64,000 nt of DNA, taken from contig OX442315.1 in NCBI GenBank assembly GCA_949358305.1, forward strand, positions 12,924,427 to 12,988,426, written 5' to 3'. Source of the DNA: Strigamia acuminata (Eukaryota; Arthropoda; Chilopoda; Geophilomorpha; Linotaeniidae). Made by a program: the position numbers and the translations under genes. Below, one piece after another: positions 36,590-48,623 of the stretch (position 1 is its first letter; each line of letters starts with the position of its first letter). The notes beneath the pieces are model-generated. The model had not been told where the DNA came from, searched no databases, and saw only the letters and a program-made list of their open reading frames with translations.

Positions 36590-37693
36590 CTGGGTGGGAA
36601 ATGCTAATCTTAATCTTGAATTGATGTCTATTTTCTTTCGTTAAAAAACATGTCCAGGACCTTATTTGCAGATACATGTATACTTTGTTTGAATAAAATT
36701 ATTCACTGTTCCAATGTAAACTATTGCGTACGTGTGCCGTTTCTTGCAATCAGTTTCAATCCTGTGACATCCGAACTCCAAGGTGACTTTTACTTATTCC
36801 AAATACAGTGGTTGCTGTGAGGAAAGCAGTTTTCAATTATAATGGCTAATTGCAAAAAGCAAATTTATATTGAAAATCTCGTTCTATATTAAATTTATTT
36901 ATTTATTTATTTATTCTGAACGTTTCTGCTTGTTTACTTTTTGGAATTTCAATCAACTTAGCTCGGACCTTGATCAACAATGAAAAACTCAATTATACCC
37001 AATTTGACTCCAATCAATTTCAATTTTGTAAGAAAAAAAATTTAAAGTAATATTTCTTTCCCACTGTATCAACAAACGCCCAAATTCGATTTGAACTTTT
37101 TTTTTGTAAAGTAAATAGACAGCACTCGGCAAACAACAACTACAAAAAAGTCTGTGATTAAATTAACAAGCAACTTTAAATTAAATGAATTTTTCCATTT
37201 TTAATGATTATAAATTTGAGCAGACTTTTTTTATGTAATCTAAGATGCACAATGTATAATTTTGTTCACATAAAATGTTCAAGTTAGTCATAGTCAATGT
37301 ACAGTACCGTGAACATTAGTCACATAAAATGTTCACGCTAGTCATAGCCAATGTATGTATGTATTAGCCAGAACATCTTATTTGAGCCGGATTGTACATT
37401 CAAATGGTTGCTGTGATCCGGGTTATTTCACAGTTAGAATGCTAATTTAATAGACTTAAATCTGAAAGAAAAGCATTAATGGTGGTTGTTGTGGTGATCC
37501 TGATATTATTTCATATAAAATCATTAACACCACTAAAAATATATTTAATTAATTGCTCTGAACCTATGGTAATAAATTTTGCTACAAAAATACACATTAC
37601 ATGAAACTAGCCATGTGAATATGACATCATGGTCTTAGTATCACTTGATCTAATGGTGAGGTCATCTCATAATGAATCTGTAGGCATGTCACT
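36590..37693. other. Non-coding AT-rich region
   Basis: No gene recognised; a short TTTA microsatellite near 36893-36918. Confidence 0.5.
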
Positions 37694-38279
37694 TGTGACC
37701 GTCAGGCCACCTGGGGTGACCCACGTCACTGCCACACCATCATACGGCCCCAAGATCACCCCCTGATTGGGCAAGGTGATCTAGCCCGGGGGAAGGAGGG
37801 AGCTGAGTAGTGTGGGGAAGAGTAGCAGAGAGAGAGAGAGAGTGCAGACACCGACCAGGACGGTCGTGTGTTAGGAGAGTCTGAGGTGTTGAAGTACCAA
37901 GGGGACAAAATGTGTCCCGGCTAGGTGGACTCTTCACTCCTTCCCATTCACCACAGAGACGCTCAGTGTCATGGCGTCGGCCGTGATGCAGCCTCCATGA
38001 GTGGCTACTGCGGGTCGTAGGTGAGTACGACATGAATGTAATGTTGAACCGACCACGTCACCCATTGGGCTCCCGCCCAGTGTGTGACGGGTTGGTTGCC
38101 GGTGCGGCGTGCCTTCGTGGCACCCCCGCAACGGGTAACGGAATTCCCCATACCCCTAGACAACGTAATAAAGGCCAACCAACCAATATTAGGGAGTCTC
38201 CGTTATTTTACGTGAGTATGCGTCCCACATCAGAGTAATAAGTCCCCTTATTGCCCTGGCGAAGACCATAGCAGTCACA
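37694..38279 (+). mobile_element. Solo LTR, family S (copy 2)
   Basis: Starts TGTGAC and ends GTCACA, with an exact 4-bp duplication CACT (37690-37693, 38280-38283). Contains a GA-repeat near 37831 and an AATAAAG near 38168. Related to 12785-13334 and, on the minus strand, to 42384-42908. Confidence 0.78.
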
Positions 38280-38284
38280 CACTC

Positions 38285-38714
38285 AAGCCTAGTTCACATG
38301 GATGCGTTGCTGCATCAGCTTCAACGCGCAAGCATGAAGCAGAACGCGCAAGCATGTGCTATCGCGCATTGTCAACGCAGCAACAAACAACGCATGCCAG
38401 TTCACATGTTCACATTGTTTTGGCAAAACAAAAAGGAATATGGGGTTGTTTGTAGCTGTAGCCATTTTTGTTGACAATGTATGGTGATAAGTAGAAGCGC
38501 CGTATCACCTAGCGGGATATTGTGGCAACGCAAGCTCATTATTGCGTTGAAGTTGAAAATTTTCAACTCGTGCGTTGTGCGTTACGACGCACGGAATCAC
38601 AACGCGCTTCAGTCAACGCGCGTTGGCGCTGCATACCCGTTCACATGCAACGCATGTGACGAAGCAGCTTTGGTGCGATAACGCATGCGTTAACGCATTC
38701 ATGTGAACTAGCCT
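38285..38714. mobile_element. MITE candidate with GCCTAGTTCACATG ends
   Basis: Left AAGCCTAGTTCACATG.ATGCG and right CGCATTCATGTGAACTAGCCTT are inverted repeats. The interior has many AACGC/GCGTT motifs, as does the segment near 36370-36480. Target duplication unclear. Confidence 0.6.
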
Positions 38715-38725
38715 TAAGTATTAAT

Positions 38726-38823
38726 GATTTTCATTATATCAAACTTTTTGGACACGATTTTCATTATTCCAAACTTTTTGGATGTGATTTTCATTATTCC
38801 AAACTTTTTGGACATGATTTTCA
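38726..38823. repeat. 30-bp tandem repeat, about 3.3 copies
   Basis: Unit begins GATTTTCATTATTCCAAAC and differs at only a few positions between copies. Confidence 0.9.
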
Positions 38824-40354
38824 GTTGTCTTCAGCTGCCTTCAGTTGATTTTGTTCATTTTTTGTGTTGAGGCTATTTTTATAGGTATGGATTTAGGATT
38901 TATGAATCCTCTGCATATCTTTAGGATTTGATGAATTTTTTGCGGCAAAACAAGTTAGACATCCAACTAGATAAACACAGAATGTACAGCATGAATAATG
39001 ACAATTTTTAAGTTTCCTTTATCTGATGTGGTTTTAAGCTTTGAAAATGCATCAAGAAATGTTATGCGCCTTTGCCCGATGACATCCAGCTCCGAACGAA
39101 TTCCGTTTTATCGGTCTTATTGTATTAAAATCTCGTCTTAATATAATGTGATCAGGCAACTCAATCAAGTGTTCTTTCCAAAGTTGTTAAAATGGTTTTA
39201 AACTGCAAAGAAGTTGAAGTGGAGAAAGCAGACAGGATGCTCACAGACTGACAGAGTGAAGACTACTAACTTTTATTACTTAACTTCTACAAGGGGTGAC
39301 ACACCACATGGGTGGCATCACAGATAACATAAACAAACCAGTTCAAGGTTAGGGGTGCAGAACATCCCATCAACAAACTAGCCCTAAGGCGATAACAAAT
39401 AAATTCAAACTATTACCAAACACACAATCAAATCAAACCCAACCCAAATTTACTAAATCAACCAATAAATGAATCATATCATTAAAATACACTAAATTCA
39501 AATAACCCAACAAATACAAGAAGTGGCCAAAACCACAAGAAAGTCTAAGCACCAGATGTGCCTTGGGCACAAGCTTGAGAGTCATAAACCAACACCAAAA
39601 AAAGACAAAATCACACAAATTGTTATAAAATTTGCAAAACACTGATATAAAACTTGCAAAACACTGATTTCAAACTTGCAAAACACTGATTTCAAACTTG
39701 CAAAACACTGATATAAAACTTGCAAAACACTGATTTCAAACTTGCAAAACACTGATTTCAAACTTCCAAAACACTGATATAAAACTGATAATCAATTATC
39801 AAAAATATAAAATAAAACAAATGAACAACATGTCAATTTGATAAGCTTCCCCTTTGGGGTTCGCTTCACAACAACACAATTTTCATCTTAAAAACTGAAA
39901 GTGAAAAAACTCACTTGTGACCCGTATTGATTATCTTAATCCTTTTGCCTTTATATACTCAAACAAATGTAAACCTGACTACACGTTTTTCTGAGTCCAC
40001 CAACACTTCGAACAAAATCCAGCTTCATCCACAGTTTTAACTTAGTTTTTGAAGAGATCATCTATTCAAGTTGCTCGTGCAGCGTCTCAAAAGTTAAAGA
40101 CAAGATTTATTGTAACATCATTTGGGATTTACATTTGTGAAAACAGGAATAAAAGTCAAAGTGGACAATTTATGACACAAAACCGGACTTCCGCACAACA
40201 GTACGCCATAATTCCCAACCTACAGTTCAATGCTTGATTCTGAGGATACGTAAGATTGAGCATCGAACGAGCGCACAGCTGGAAACCGTTATTGCATTTA
40301 GCCTAAATGTATTGAATTAAAATAAAGTATTATTAATTGTAAAACCTAGCCAAA
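38824..40354. other. Non-coding region
   Basis: No gene recognised apart from the 22-bp tandem array at 39632-39785. Confidence 0.5.
39632..39785. repeat. 22-bp tandem repeat, seven copies
   Basis: Unit TTGCAAAACACTGAT plus ATAAAAC or TTCAAAC; the two variants alternate in the pattern a-b-b-a-b-b-a, so a three-unit (66-bp) higher-order repeat is present. Confidence 0.9.
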
Positions 40355-41160
40355 TGTTGTCGTATTGCATTCACCAAACGTTTGAGCGTTTAAAACTACA
40401 CAGCTCCCAACTTTGGAATGTAGCTGAGGCAATTAAGACATTAGTGTTTTACTGATGTATGTGTGATTGATTGTGTATGTACTTTTACTTTGCGTGTTTA
40501 CGGTTTAGCGCCTGTCCAACTGCATTTAATGTTAACTGGTACAGTGTTGTATTTTGCCGGTCCTATGTCTATATGTACTCTAATGTCGGTGTGTACAATA
40601 TGTCAGTTTATTATCTGTCCTCGTTATTCGATGTATCTGAGTTGTTTGTAATAACAAAATTGTATTGCAGCATGCAATTAATTGTAAAGCTTTCTTTGCT
40701 GGCCCAGATGTACCACCTTATTTATAGTTAAGCGATTCATTCTTTAGTTATTGTATAAAGGTATAATAGGAATCACATGTGATTCCGTAATGAGATTTGT
40801 CCTGTGTCTTAACTTCTGAGTTCACTTAAGTTAATAAACTTGGCGGCCATGTTTGAGCCGGTTTGGCCACAGTTGAAAACCATGAAGTTTGCCAATTATT
40901 TCACTCACCATGCAATCAAGATCCAACAGTGTTTGCTCCAATCTTAGCAGCAGTTGTACATAAGTATTGTTTTATAAGACAATAAAACTCAACCCCAGTG
41001 AACATACAATTTTCATGGTAGACACTTGTGTTATTTTCTTCAACTCAACATTTCAACTTTCATACAAAACAAGAAACTTTTGAAACTTTGATCACATATC
41101 TAGAATCAACATGTTGGTGCCGAAACCCAGGAATACCCCTGAAAACAGCCATTACAAGTA
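40355..41160 (+). mobile_element. BEL/Pao-like 5' end: LTR, primer-binding site and start of gag
   Basis: A candidate LTR (40355-41111, TGTTG...CAACA) has a TATAAAG near 40754 and AATAAA signals near 40833 and 40980. It is followed by TGGTGCCGAAACCCAGGA (41115-41132), one mismatch from the complement of the tRNA-Phe 3' end. About 30 bases on, an ATG opens a short frame with a basic N-terminus that stops after some 27 codons. No second LTR or pol was found, so this is a truncated relic. BEL/Pao assignment is weak. Confidence 0.45.
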
Positions 41161-42383
41161 AATATGCCTCCAAAATTCGAATTGAAGAGAAGGGCCTTGA
41201 CCACAGCCATCCAAGATTGGTCGGGAGAACGATTGCTGTTTTGTTAGGCCTAATCTCATTCGTGGTTATTTATAGACATAGCTAGTGGTAAATTCTCATA
41301 AAATTTAGTAATACTTTACCTTGATAGTAATTAATTTTTATGTTCATTTAATATCCTTGTAATAACGATAAAAACACAAAAGCGACTCCAAAGTCGCGCT
41401 CGAAAAAAAAATGCTCTGAGCATTTTTGCAGTTATTGCAACGGATAATAACTACCTAAGTAAATAAAAATAAATGAGAAATAAACTTTGAAAACAAAAAC
41501 ATTAATTTTAATACTGTATGTACAGTGCCGGTGCAACAGATATTTCCACCTGAGGCGAGCAAGGCATACGCCGCCCTTTTGAACAGTAAAAAAAAATTTT
41601 TTTCTTGTTAGAAAACAATCGGATTGTGCGCCCAAAGACGCCGCCCCTAGAAATATGCCACCTGAGGTAACCGCCTCACCCCTCGTGCCGGCCCTGAATT
41701 GTACAATCTAATGTGATGGTGAATTGGGTATTTTGCTACTTCACAAAATGAAATTTCACATTTGTGATATCTACAGTAAGTCACAAACCACTCATTACAT
41801 TCTCAGAAATCTCATGAATTTTTTAAAATAGTAATTACTTGTCAACTTTCACAAAACATCAATACAGCTGCAATGCGGTGTTTTTCAGTGGATCGAGTGC
41901 CACGTTTTCACCTGAGTGGACTTTAAAACCGTATGTATTTTTTCGTGTCTATATTCAATTCATTGTGTTATTATGGGAGAGACATTCAATCATATTCGAG
42001 TTTTGCAAAATAACATTCAAATTTATGTGAATGCCACTCTCTCTACAGAGTATACTATCAATAGTCAGTATTTCAACAACGAATGTAATTATCACATGGT
42101 TTTGAATTCTGTTTTTTTTTCTTAATGAAAGACGTCAGTTGTATTATTTTCGGATTGCTGTGACAACCGAAGTTACAACATTTGCCCGAAAGCCCAGGAA
42201 CGTGTTTGGAAAGGTTCCTGAATAAACCTATCAGAACCGGCGGTGTAGCATGGGTTGCCAGCAAGCAGAAAAAAACTGGTATTGTGGTCCCCTACCCAGG
42301 TAGTATTCCCTTCTACTTTGGCACAAGAGGTGCCCTCTTAGGACTCTGAATTTCATGGGCCCCTAATTCCAAAAATAAAATAT
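41161..42383. other. Non-coding region
   Basis: Contains a candidate hAT-type MITE at 41523-41695 and otherwise no recognised gene. Confidence 0.5.
41523..41695. mobile_element. hAT-type MITE candidate
   Basis: Ends CAGTGCCGGTGC and GTGCCGGCCCTG are imperfect inverted repeats of the common CAGGGCCGGCAC hAT type; no clear flanking duplication. Confidence 0.5.
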
Positions 42384-42908
42384 TGTGATGGTACCGGTAT
42401 GGTCTTACCCTTGATAACCTAGGGTGAGACGCATTCTCACGTAAAATAAGACAAGGACTCCAGATAATTGGATTGTTGTCTTTTAATCGTTGTCTAGGGA
42501 TTGGAGTCTCCAGTCTACCCACGTGTTGGCAAAGGCACATCATACCAGCAACTGACCTATCACACACAGGGAGGGATCCCCATGAATGACGCGGCCGGTT
42601 GGACATAATCATTCTGCCGTACTCACCTGTACAGCCCATGCAACCGCTTATCTTACCACTGAGCGTCGCAGTGGTGAATAGGGAGGAGAGCAAAGTCAGC
42701 ACAGAGCACGACTGCTCTTGCTGGCTTCAGGACTTCACTTTCCACGTCTGTCTAAGTTAAGACCCAGCGCTCTTTTCTCTACCTGCACCACTCGGCTTCC
42801 TCCTTCTCCGTACTGGGTAATCCAACTCTGCGAAGAGGGGTAACCTTGGGGCTATTGGGCAGAGTGTGGTAGTGCCGCAGGTCACACTCGGGTGGCCAAG
42901 CGGTCACA
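42384..42908 (-). mobile_element. Solo LTR, family S (copy 3)
   Basis: Reverse orientation: starts TGTGATGG, ends GGTCACA. Shares TATGGTCTTACC, CTCACGTAAAATAAGAC, TTGTCTAGGG and CGTACTCACCTG blocks (as complements) with copies 1 and 2. Flanks ATAT/AGAT do not form a perfect duplication. Confidence 0.65.
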
Positions 42909-43338
42909 AGATTCCGCAATTGCAAAGGGGCACAGTCTATATCGTGCTGAAACTTAGAACTACGGGTTCATCCAGAGTGAGATAAAGGAATGTTTGATTG
43001 TTTATTTAGATGTGATAGTTTGAGTTGAGAGTAAGGTTTTGTTGTTGTTTGTATTTGCTGTGAGTATTGGTTTGTGATCCCAGAATTATCAGATACTCTA
43101 TGTTGATTCCAACTGCCAAAAAGTTTACTGAAATATGGATATACAAGTACTGCTGTTTCTTGTGTGTTGCTGTTGCAGTTTTTATAACTTAATATTAATA
43201 TTTTATGTGTTTACACTTTCAAACTAAAATTATAAATTCGATTTGGAAGAAACCTGTCAGGAGAAAGAAAATAATAACACTGAAAATGAGGCATCATTTT
43301 GACAAGCTAGAATTAAAAAATACAAAGTGTTTGAGTGG
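42909..43338. other. Non-coding region left of E3
   Basis: No feature recognised; a 71-codon ORF at 43205-43420 runs into the LTR and is not supported. Confidence 0.5.
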
Positions 43339-45085
43339 TGTGATGATTACAAATCAGTATTTATCAATGTTCACAACAGATGGCGCTGTTTATCAAACGC
43401 GCGTAATTCAAACTCGATGAAACTAGAAACGTAATAAATTATTACTTGGACACGGTGAATAAAATATAACTATTTTATTCGATATAAACTAAGTATTATT
43501 TACTTGACAAAGTTGGTTCTATTGAATCAATATCCACATTACTTACCTGTCGAAGGGAACCAATCGGACCCTTCCGGACCCCAACTGGGCCCATCTGGAC
43601 ATAGTCATATATTAGGTCCGGACTAGTGACCCACGAATCCGCCGATTCGTACGCTGATTGGCTGTCGCCAATCTAGTAGTTCTACAGAACTATATAAGCT
43701 CCAGTTTCTCACCCACTAACCCCCTGGCTTGATAACTGAACTTGTATATTGTCTGTAGTTGAATTGTTATCGTTTGATTTCATTATTCTCTATCGACACA
43801 TCAGGCCACCTCAGCTCTCCACAGTTAGTATTCATTACTATTTTGTTATTGCTGTTGTAGGGCTATTTCGGGAAGGCTAACTCCGGTAATAGACATGCAT
43901 TCGCATGAAATGGCCCCGTAACGTTAGCCAGCTGTTCTACGGGACAGTAGGACTTCGTACGGTGGCTTAATATAACGGTCGTATACAGTACGACCTTGCT
44001 AAATGAAAGTAGGTCCCTCAGCTAACTGGCCACAGTCCGCCGCAGGATGGTTGTTGTAAACAACCCACGCAGGTTCCCGTCTTTCTACGATTGGTCCTTC
44101 CGCTCGTTAAAAGTCGGTAAAGGCCTAATGTACAGGTAACACGCCGGGTTGGTAGCCCGTGAGTAATATCTAAAGATGTTGCGATAAAATAACTACCTGG
44201 ATAATGGTAATCCAACGGCAGTGGCCAAATAATATTTTACCCGGTGCTCGATCTGCTGATCCCGTCATCGTAAGGCATGCTGGCGGATGGAGGAGTCAAA
44301 TCCTCCCGCGATGGTTCTCTCGACCGTCGTGACGGTCCCCGCCCCATCGTACCCTCCGGGTTAGTAACCCGTGAACAGGAGTTGAACAACACTGTGCTAA
44401 ACAAATTACTCGGGCATTGGTAATCCTGTATTGGCAATATCTTTCAAACCCGGTAAGTCCATAGAAATGTTTACCTGGTGGTTGGTACCACCGATAGCGA
44501 GTTAAAGCACACAATTAAATACTCGGCGCCTGATCACGAGATCTTGTCGTCGTAAGGCATGCTGGCGGATGGAGTCTCAACAACTCCCGCGACGTTCTCT
44601 CAATTGTCGTGACGGTCCCCGCCCAATTAATATTTATACAATAATTCATTTGTTGTATTCCACTAATCACTTTGTATTTATTTGACCTGGAATATTCTAC
44701 AGAATATTCCTTTCCATACGAAGGACTCTTCGTATTATTAGATATTCGAGCTGCGGATCAAATACGTCTCCGTAGCGATATTTGTGACGATGCCGCAAGT
44801 CAGCCGTATCCCTCTGGCTTCGCCCGGATCCTCAACCAGTTGATGCCGCCTGTTTACACGCGTCAGAACCCATCTTTGTTATCATTAATATTTAGTAATA
44901 AATATGTTATGTCACACTAAGGAAACTGTAAGTTATTTCTGCTCAGTCATGAGTTCTTATTTTTACACAGACTTCTGTAAGCTTATCTCGGTTAGGTTGT
45001 TGCTACTCCTAGCAACGTCTTGTTTAAACCGATTATTTATCTATCTTAAATGGCTATTAAGTCAGCCAAAAGTAGAATCGTCACA
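43339..45085 (+). repeat. E3 5' LTR
   Basis: 1747 bp, TGTGA...TCACA. TATATAAG near 43691 follows a GATTGGCTGTCGCCAATC hairpin. Remarkably rich in perfect hairpins: 43633-43650, 43656-43673, 43677-43692, 43977-43995, 44289-44306, 44322-44337, 44477-44492, 44689-44710 (9 bp) and 44716-44735 (8 bp). Confidence 0.9.
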
Positions 45086-45087
45086 AG

Positions 45088-45105
45088 TGGAGGTTCTACC
45101 GAGAT
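45088..45105 (+). promoter_or_regulatory. E3 primer-binding site, tRNA-Gln-like
   Basis: TGGAGGTTCTACCGAGAT, two bases after the LTR, matches the complement of the animal tRNA-Gln 3' end with one difference. Confidence 0.75.
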
Positions 45106-46265
45106 AGGCTGCAAAATTCAAATGAATTTTGGATTGTGTATTGTGTTTATGAGAATTCGGAAATGTGCTTACAGTGATAAAATTTCAAATGAAATTTTGG
45201 TGTGATAGAATCCTTGTTTGTTTTAGATGTTTTGTGTGTAAAAAATAAATTTCGTTTGAAATTTATAAGTGTCTAATATATATTTTATTGTTTTGTCTTA
45301 AAGCTGTTACAAAGATATTAAGTGTAATTCACTTTATTCCGATTTTCCGTCGGAGAAATTATGTGTTTTAACAAAACTAATAATTTCTACCGCGTGGTCA
45401 GGCCTAAAGGCCTAACCCAGAGAATGGAAGAATCTTGCTCGAACTTGTTGAAGTTGGTTCCGCCCGGGTAACGTCATTTTGTCGTCGACAATCTGGCAAA
45501 ACCACGCGGCCGGGCCTAATTTTGAAAAGTTGACTTTTGACGAAATTCTTAAAGAATTCTATCAATTTAACGGTTGTTTTAATTTTAGAATATTCTTTTA
45601 TATGTATTTTGCTTGAGACTTCAAGTTAAACCTAAATTTATTTGCCTAAATAAATAAGAAAGAAAAATTAACATTTTTCGAAGGAATTAAAATTTATATT
45701 TTATTTCAAAATGGGTTTACCTTATTTTACAGACTTGATCTACATTAAAATGTTGGTTAAAAATCGTGATCTCAAGCCATTGAAATCGAATTTGACGAAT
45801 GGAATACCATTCGAACTTTAGCGAAGAAGAATTCTCGCTGTTGTGTTGCCTAGCAACCCGTGTTGTGCAGAAAAGCCGTCGATTCAAACGAATCGGCGCG
45901 TCTTTCAAAATTACGAGTTTTAAAACTTTAAAAAATTCCATAAAGGTGATCATTCATTTATTAATAAATGCGGTGATATTTTAAAATACTTTGAAAAGTA
46001 TCCATTTTGTTTGGTGACTACGTCATAACACTGGAATCTGTCAAGATTACGGTTCCACGAACTTGATGATTTCCACCAATCTCGGACGAGATTGGACTCT
46101 CGCGAGACTAGCGTTGACACTCGACCAATCAGAGAGGTGTATCGAAGTACCCTTACTTCCTTTCGAACTAGTGTGACCACTGCTTCGTTTGCGATCCTCC
46201 TGAACGTTTGCAACTTCATCGTTATCTCTCAGGCTTAGGAAATTTTTTTAGTTTCAAGTTTAGTT
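45106..46265 (+). other. E3 5' leader
   Basis: 1.16 kb untranslated, with many short palindromes (for example CGAATGG-AATA-CCATTCG at 45796-45813). A segment at 45845-45905 (CCTAGCAACCCG...AAGCCG and a hairpin) resembles 62504-62556 near the 3' end. Confidence 0.6.
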
Positions 46266-48482
46266 ATGACTAATAACCAGCATCACATGAACACCCGTGG
46301 TAAGGAAAGAACTTGTTTGACCGGTGGAATGAATCTATCCGGGTTTGTACCTGTTCCTAATGGAACTGAAGAAGTGGAAAACCACGCGGTCCATAATGGC
46401 GTTTCAAATGAAACAGCCGGACCATCTGGAGAGAATAGGGCTCCACGTGAACCTACTCCGCCTGGAGAAGAGGAATGCATTCCTGAAGGTTCTCATTTAG
46501 GCCGAGGCGGTCTATTATTTTGTCAGGATCACGGTTTGAACCCAAACCAATTTAGATCTTTGACCGAAGTGTTAGATTTTGTGCACGCACCTCGTGCTAC
46601 GTCGGAGCAAACCCATTCCCCAGCCAGCCAAAGATTAAATAATTTTAGTCCCACTCCTTCGACGCCTATTTCTAGATATAGAAATAAAAATGCACAACCT
46701 CCTCGTCAAGATCAGTCGAATTTGACACCAGGAGATTTTAATCGTGCTTTCCAACAACGATTACGAGCGAATAACTTCGCTCGCAACCAACAAAGAGGAT
46801 TTACAAATCCAGAGAACTTTGAAAATACGTTCAACAGAGCGAATTTGGGTCCGCCTAATATGGCCAACCCTAATCCAAGTTTTCCAAACGGATCAAATAG
46901 TTGTCCGAATCTCGCTGGAAATTTGAACCCAAATTCAGGTGCGACAAGAGGTCCAAACCGTCGTTTTGACCCAAACTCTAGATCTGCAAACAATTCTAGT
47001 CCAGCACCTAACATGCAAAGGGGTCACCCAGTTCCTCCGAACTCGAATAACCCAAATAATCCTTCTACTGGAACTCCAGGAAATTCAAATAACTATTTGA
47101 ATCGAGGTACACCAGGTAATTCGAACTATCGTCCGAATTTTGGTAATCAAGAAAGTTCGAACAACCGTCCGAATTTTGACAATCAGGGTAATTCTAATAA
47201 TCATTCGAATTATGGGAACCAAGGCAATTCGAATAACCATTCGAACTTTGGTAACCACAGCAGGTCAAATCAAGGAGGGTCGAATAATTTCAACCCCAAT
47301 AGTGGTGGCTCAAGTCAAAATAACTCGAGTCAACCAAATAATGGCGGATCGTCAAATGACAATTCACGCCCCCCCAGTAGCTTTGGAATGACGGCTGATG
47401 ACCTCGCGTCAATTGCCACGACCATGCACAAGTTGATGCAGGCAGGAAAAAGTTCCGCCGCTGTCCCTCAAACTAACTGTTTGAAACCACCAGATATCCC
47501 GGTATTCTCCGGAAAAGCAGAAGAAAGCGAACGCTTTCTCAATATTGTAAAAAATGTCGCTTTCCTGCGAAACATGTCACTCGATGACATGCTGGTTAAA
47601 GGCGTGGCCGGTTATTTAACCGAGCAAGCGCATGGTTGGTTTCACGAAAGGAGAGAAGATTTCATATCTTGGGAAGTATTTGAACAGGCGTTCAAAGAAC
47701 GGTTTGTAGCCACTCGACAAGAGCGGACGAACCAACTAACTAAGTTGAAACAACTGGAAACAGAAAGTCTTTACGACTTTATGCACAAATATTACCAGTT
47801 ATGGATATTACAAGACAGTCTTGATGCAAAAGGGGCTGGTTGTCTTTTTATCGGGAGTGTAACTCCTGCTAATGATTTGCTTTTGCATACGCAAGGCATA
47901 GCGGATTTACCTCTGACAGAGATTTATACCGTCATAACAAAAAATAAAGGCTTGTACAGTCGTACAGCGAATGGAGCAAGGGAAAATATTTCCAAACCAG
48001 TCGTTTTCCCACCTCGGAAAACTGACACACGTCCTCAGTTGAAGACAAATGTTAAATCTTTAACTTTGGATTCACAAGAACAACTTAATATTTGTGAAGA
48101 AGAGTTACCTGAGGAATGCGAGGCCGTTTATTTAATAAATGGAGTAGTGGATCAGACCAGACGTGGTCAATTAGTTTGTTACCACTGTAAGAAACCAGGA
48201 CACATGCGTCGAGAATGTCCCGATTTAAAACCACGTGCAAATTTCAACTCTGAAGAGTTGCAAAAACGAAGTACGCCGGATTCCCCGACTGTGGATCCTA
48301 CTTCTAAACGTCCTAATAACAGATGGATAACTCAAGAAGTGTTGGATGCAACACTAGATGCTAAATTTAATACTTTTGAAAATAAGTTACAAACTTCGCT
48401 GACTAACTCGTTGGCAGAAATGGTCAAGACTTTGACCAAACCCGAATCTGCTGATTCAAATGCGACTAGTCCAAAAAACTAG
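46266..48482 (+). CDS. gag: E3 Gag polyprotein
   Basis: 738 codons from the ATG at 46266. The N-terminal half is low-complexity, rich in Asn, Gly, Pro and Ser with degenerate repeats (GNSN, PNFGN). A capsid-like core follows (about residues 410-560; FSGKAEESERFL, AHGWFHERR, FVATRQERT). A CCHC knuckle (CYHCKKPGHMRREC) lies near residue 645. The gag stop TAG at 48480-48482 directly follows A_AAA_AAC. Confidence 0.93.
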   Translation: MTNNQHHMNTRGKERTCLTGGMNLSGFVPVPNGTEEVENHAVHNGVSNETAGPSGENRAPREPTPPGEEECIPEGSHLGRGGLLFCQDHGLNPNQFRSLTEVLDFVHAPRATSEQTHSPASQRLNNFSPTPSTPISRYRNKNAQPPRQDQSNLTPGDFNRAFQQRLRANNFARNQQRGFTNPENFENTFNRANLGPPNMANPNPSFPNGSNSCPNLAGNLNPNSGATRGPNRRFDPNSRSANNSSPAPNMQRGHPVPPNSNNPNNPSTGTPGNSNNYLNRGTPGNSNYRPNFGNQESSNNRPNFDNQGNSNNHSNYGNQGNSNNHSNFGNHSRSNQGGSNNFNPNSGGSSQNNSSQPNNGGSSNDNSRPPSSFGMTADDLASIATTMHKLMQAGKSSAAVPQTNCLKPPDIPVFSGKAEESERFLNIVKNVAFLRNMSLDDMLVKGVAGYLTEQAHGWFHERREDFISWEVFEQAFKERFVATRQERTNQLTKLKQLETESLYDFMHKYYQLWILQDSLDAKGAGCLFIGSVTPANDLLLHTQGIADLPLTEIYTVITKNKGLYSRTANGARENISKPVVFPPRKTDTRPQLKTNVKSLTLDSQEQLNICEEELPEECEAVYLINGVVDQTRRGQLVCYHCKKPGHMRRECPDLKPRANFNSEELQKRSTPDSPTVDPTSKRPNNRWITQEVLDATLDAKFNTFENKLQTSLTNSLAEMVKTLTKPESADSNATSPKN
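48473..48479 (+). promoter_or_regulatory. E3 gag -1 frameshift site
   Basis: A_AAA_AAC in the gag frame immediately before the gag stop. The -1 frame is open from here to 48682 (TAG at 48680-48682). Confidence 0.8.
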
Positions 48483-48623
48483 ATCCGGGGGACGAAGGTT
48501 TATTCCATCCCCCAGAAGTAGCTAATGCTACATCGGAGACTTTATTTATGGATGTAGACACTGTTTGTCTAGACATAGCCACTAGTCATAGTGGCGGAGT
48601 AGAGGAAAATCTGCAAGAAATGA

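Noticed and set aside
39632-39785. CRISPR-like array
   Set aside because: Units are contiguous 22-bp tandem repeats with no spacers, in a eukaryotic context.
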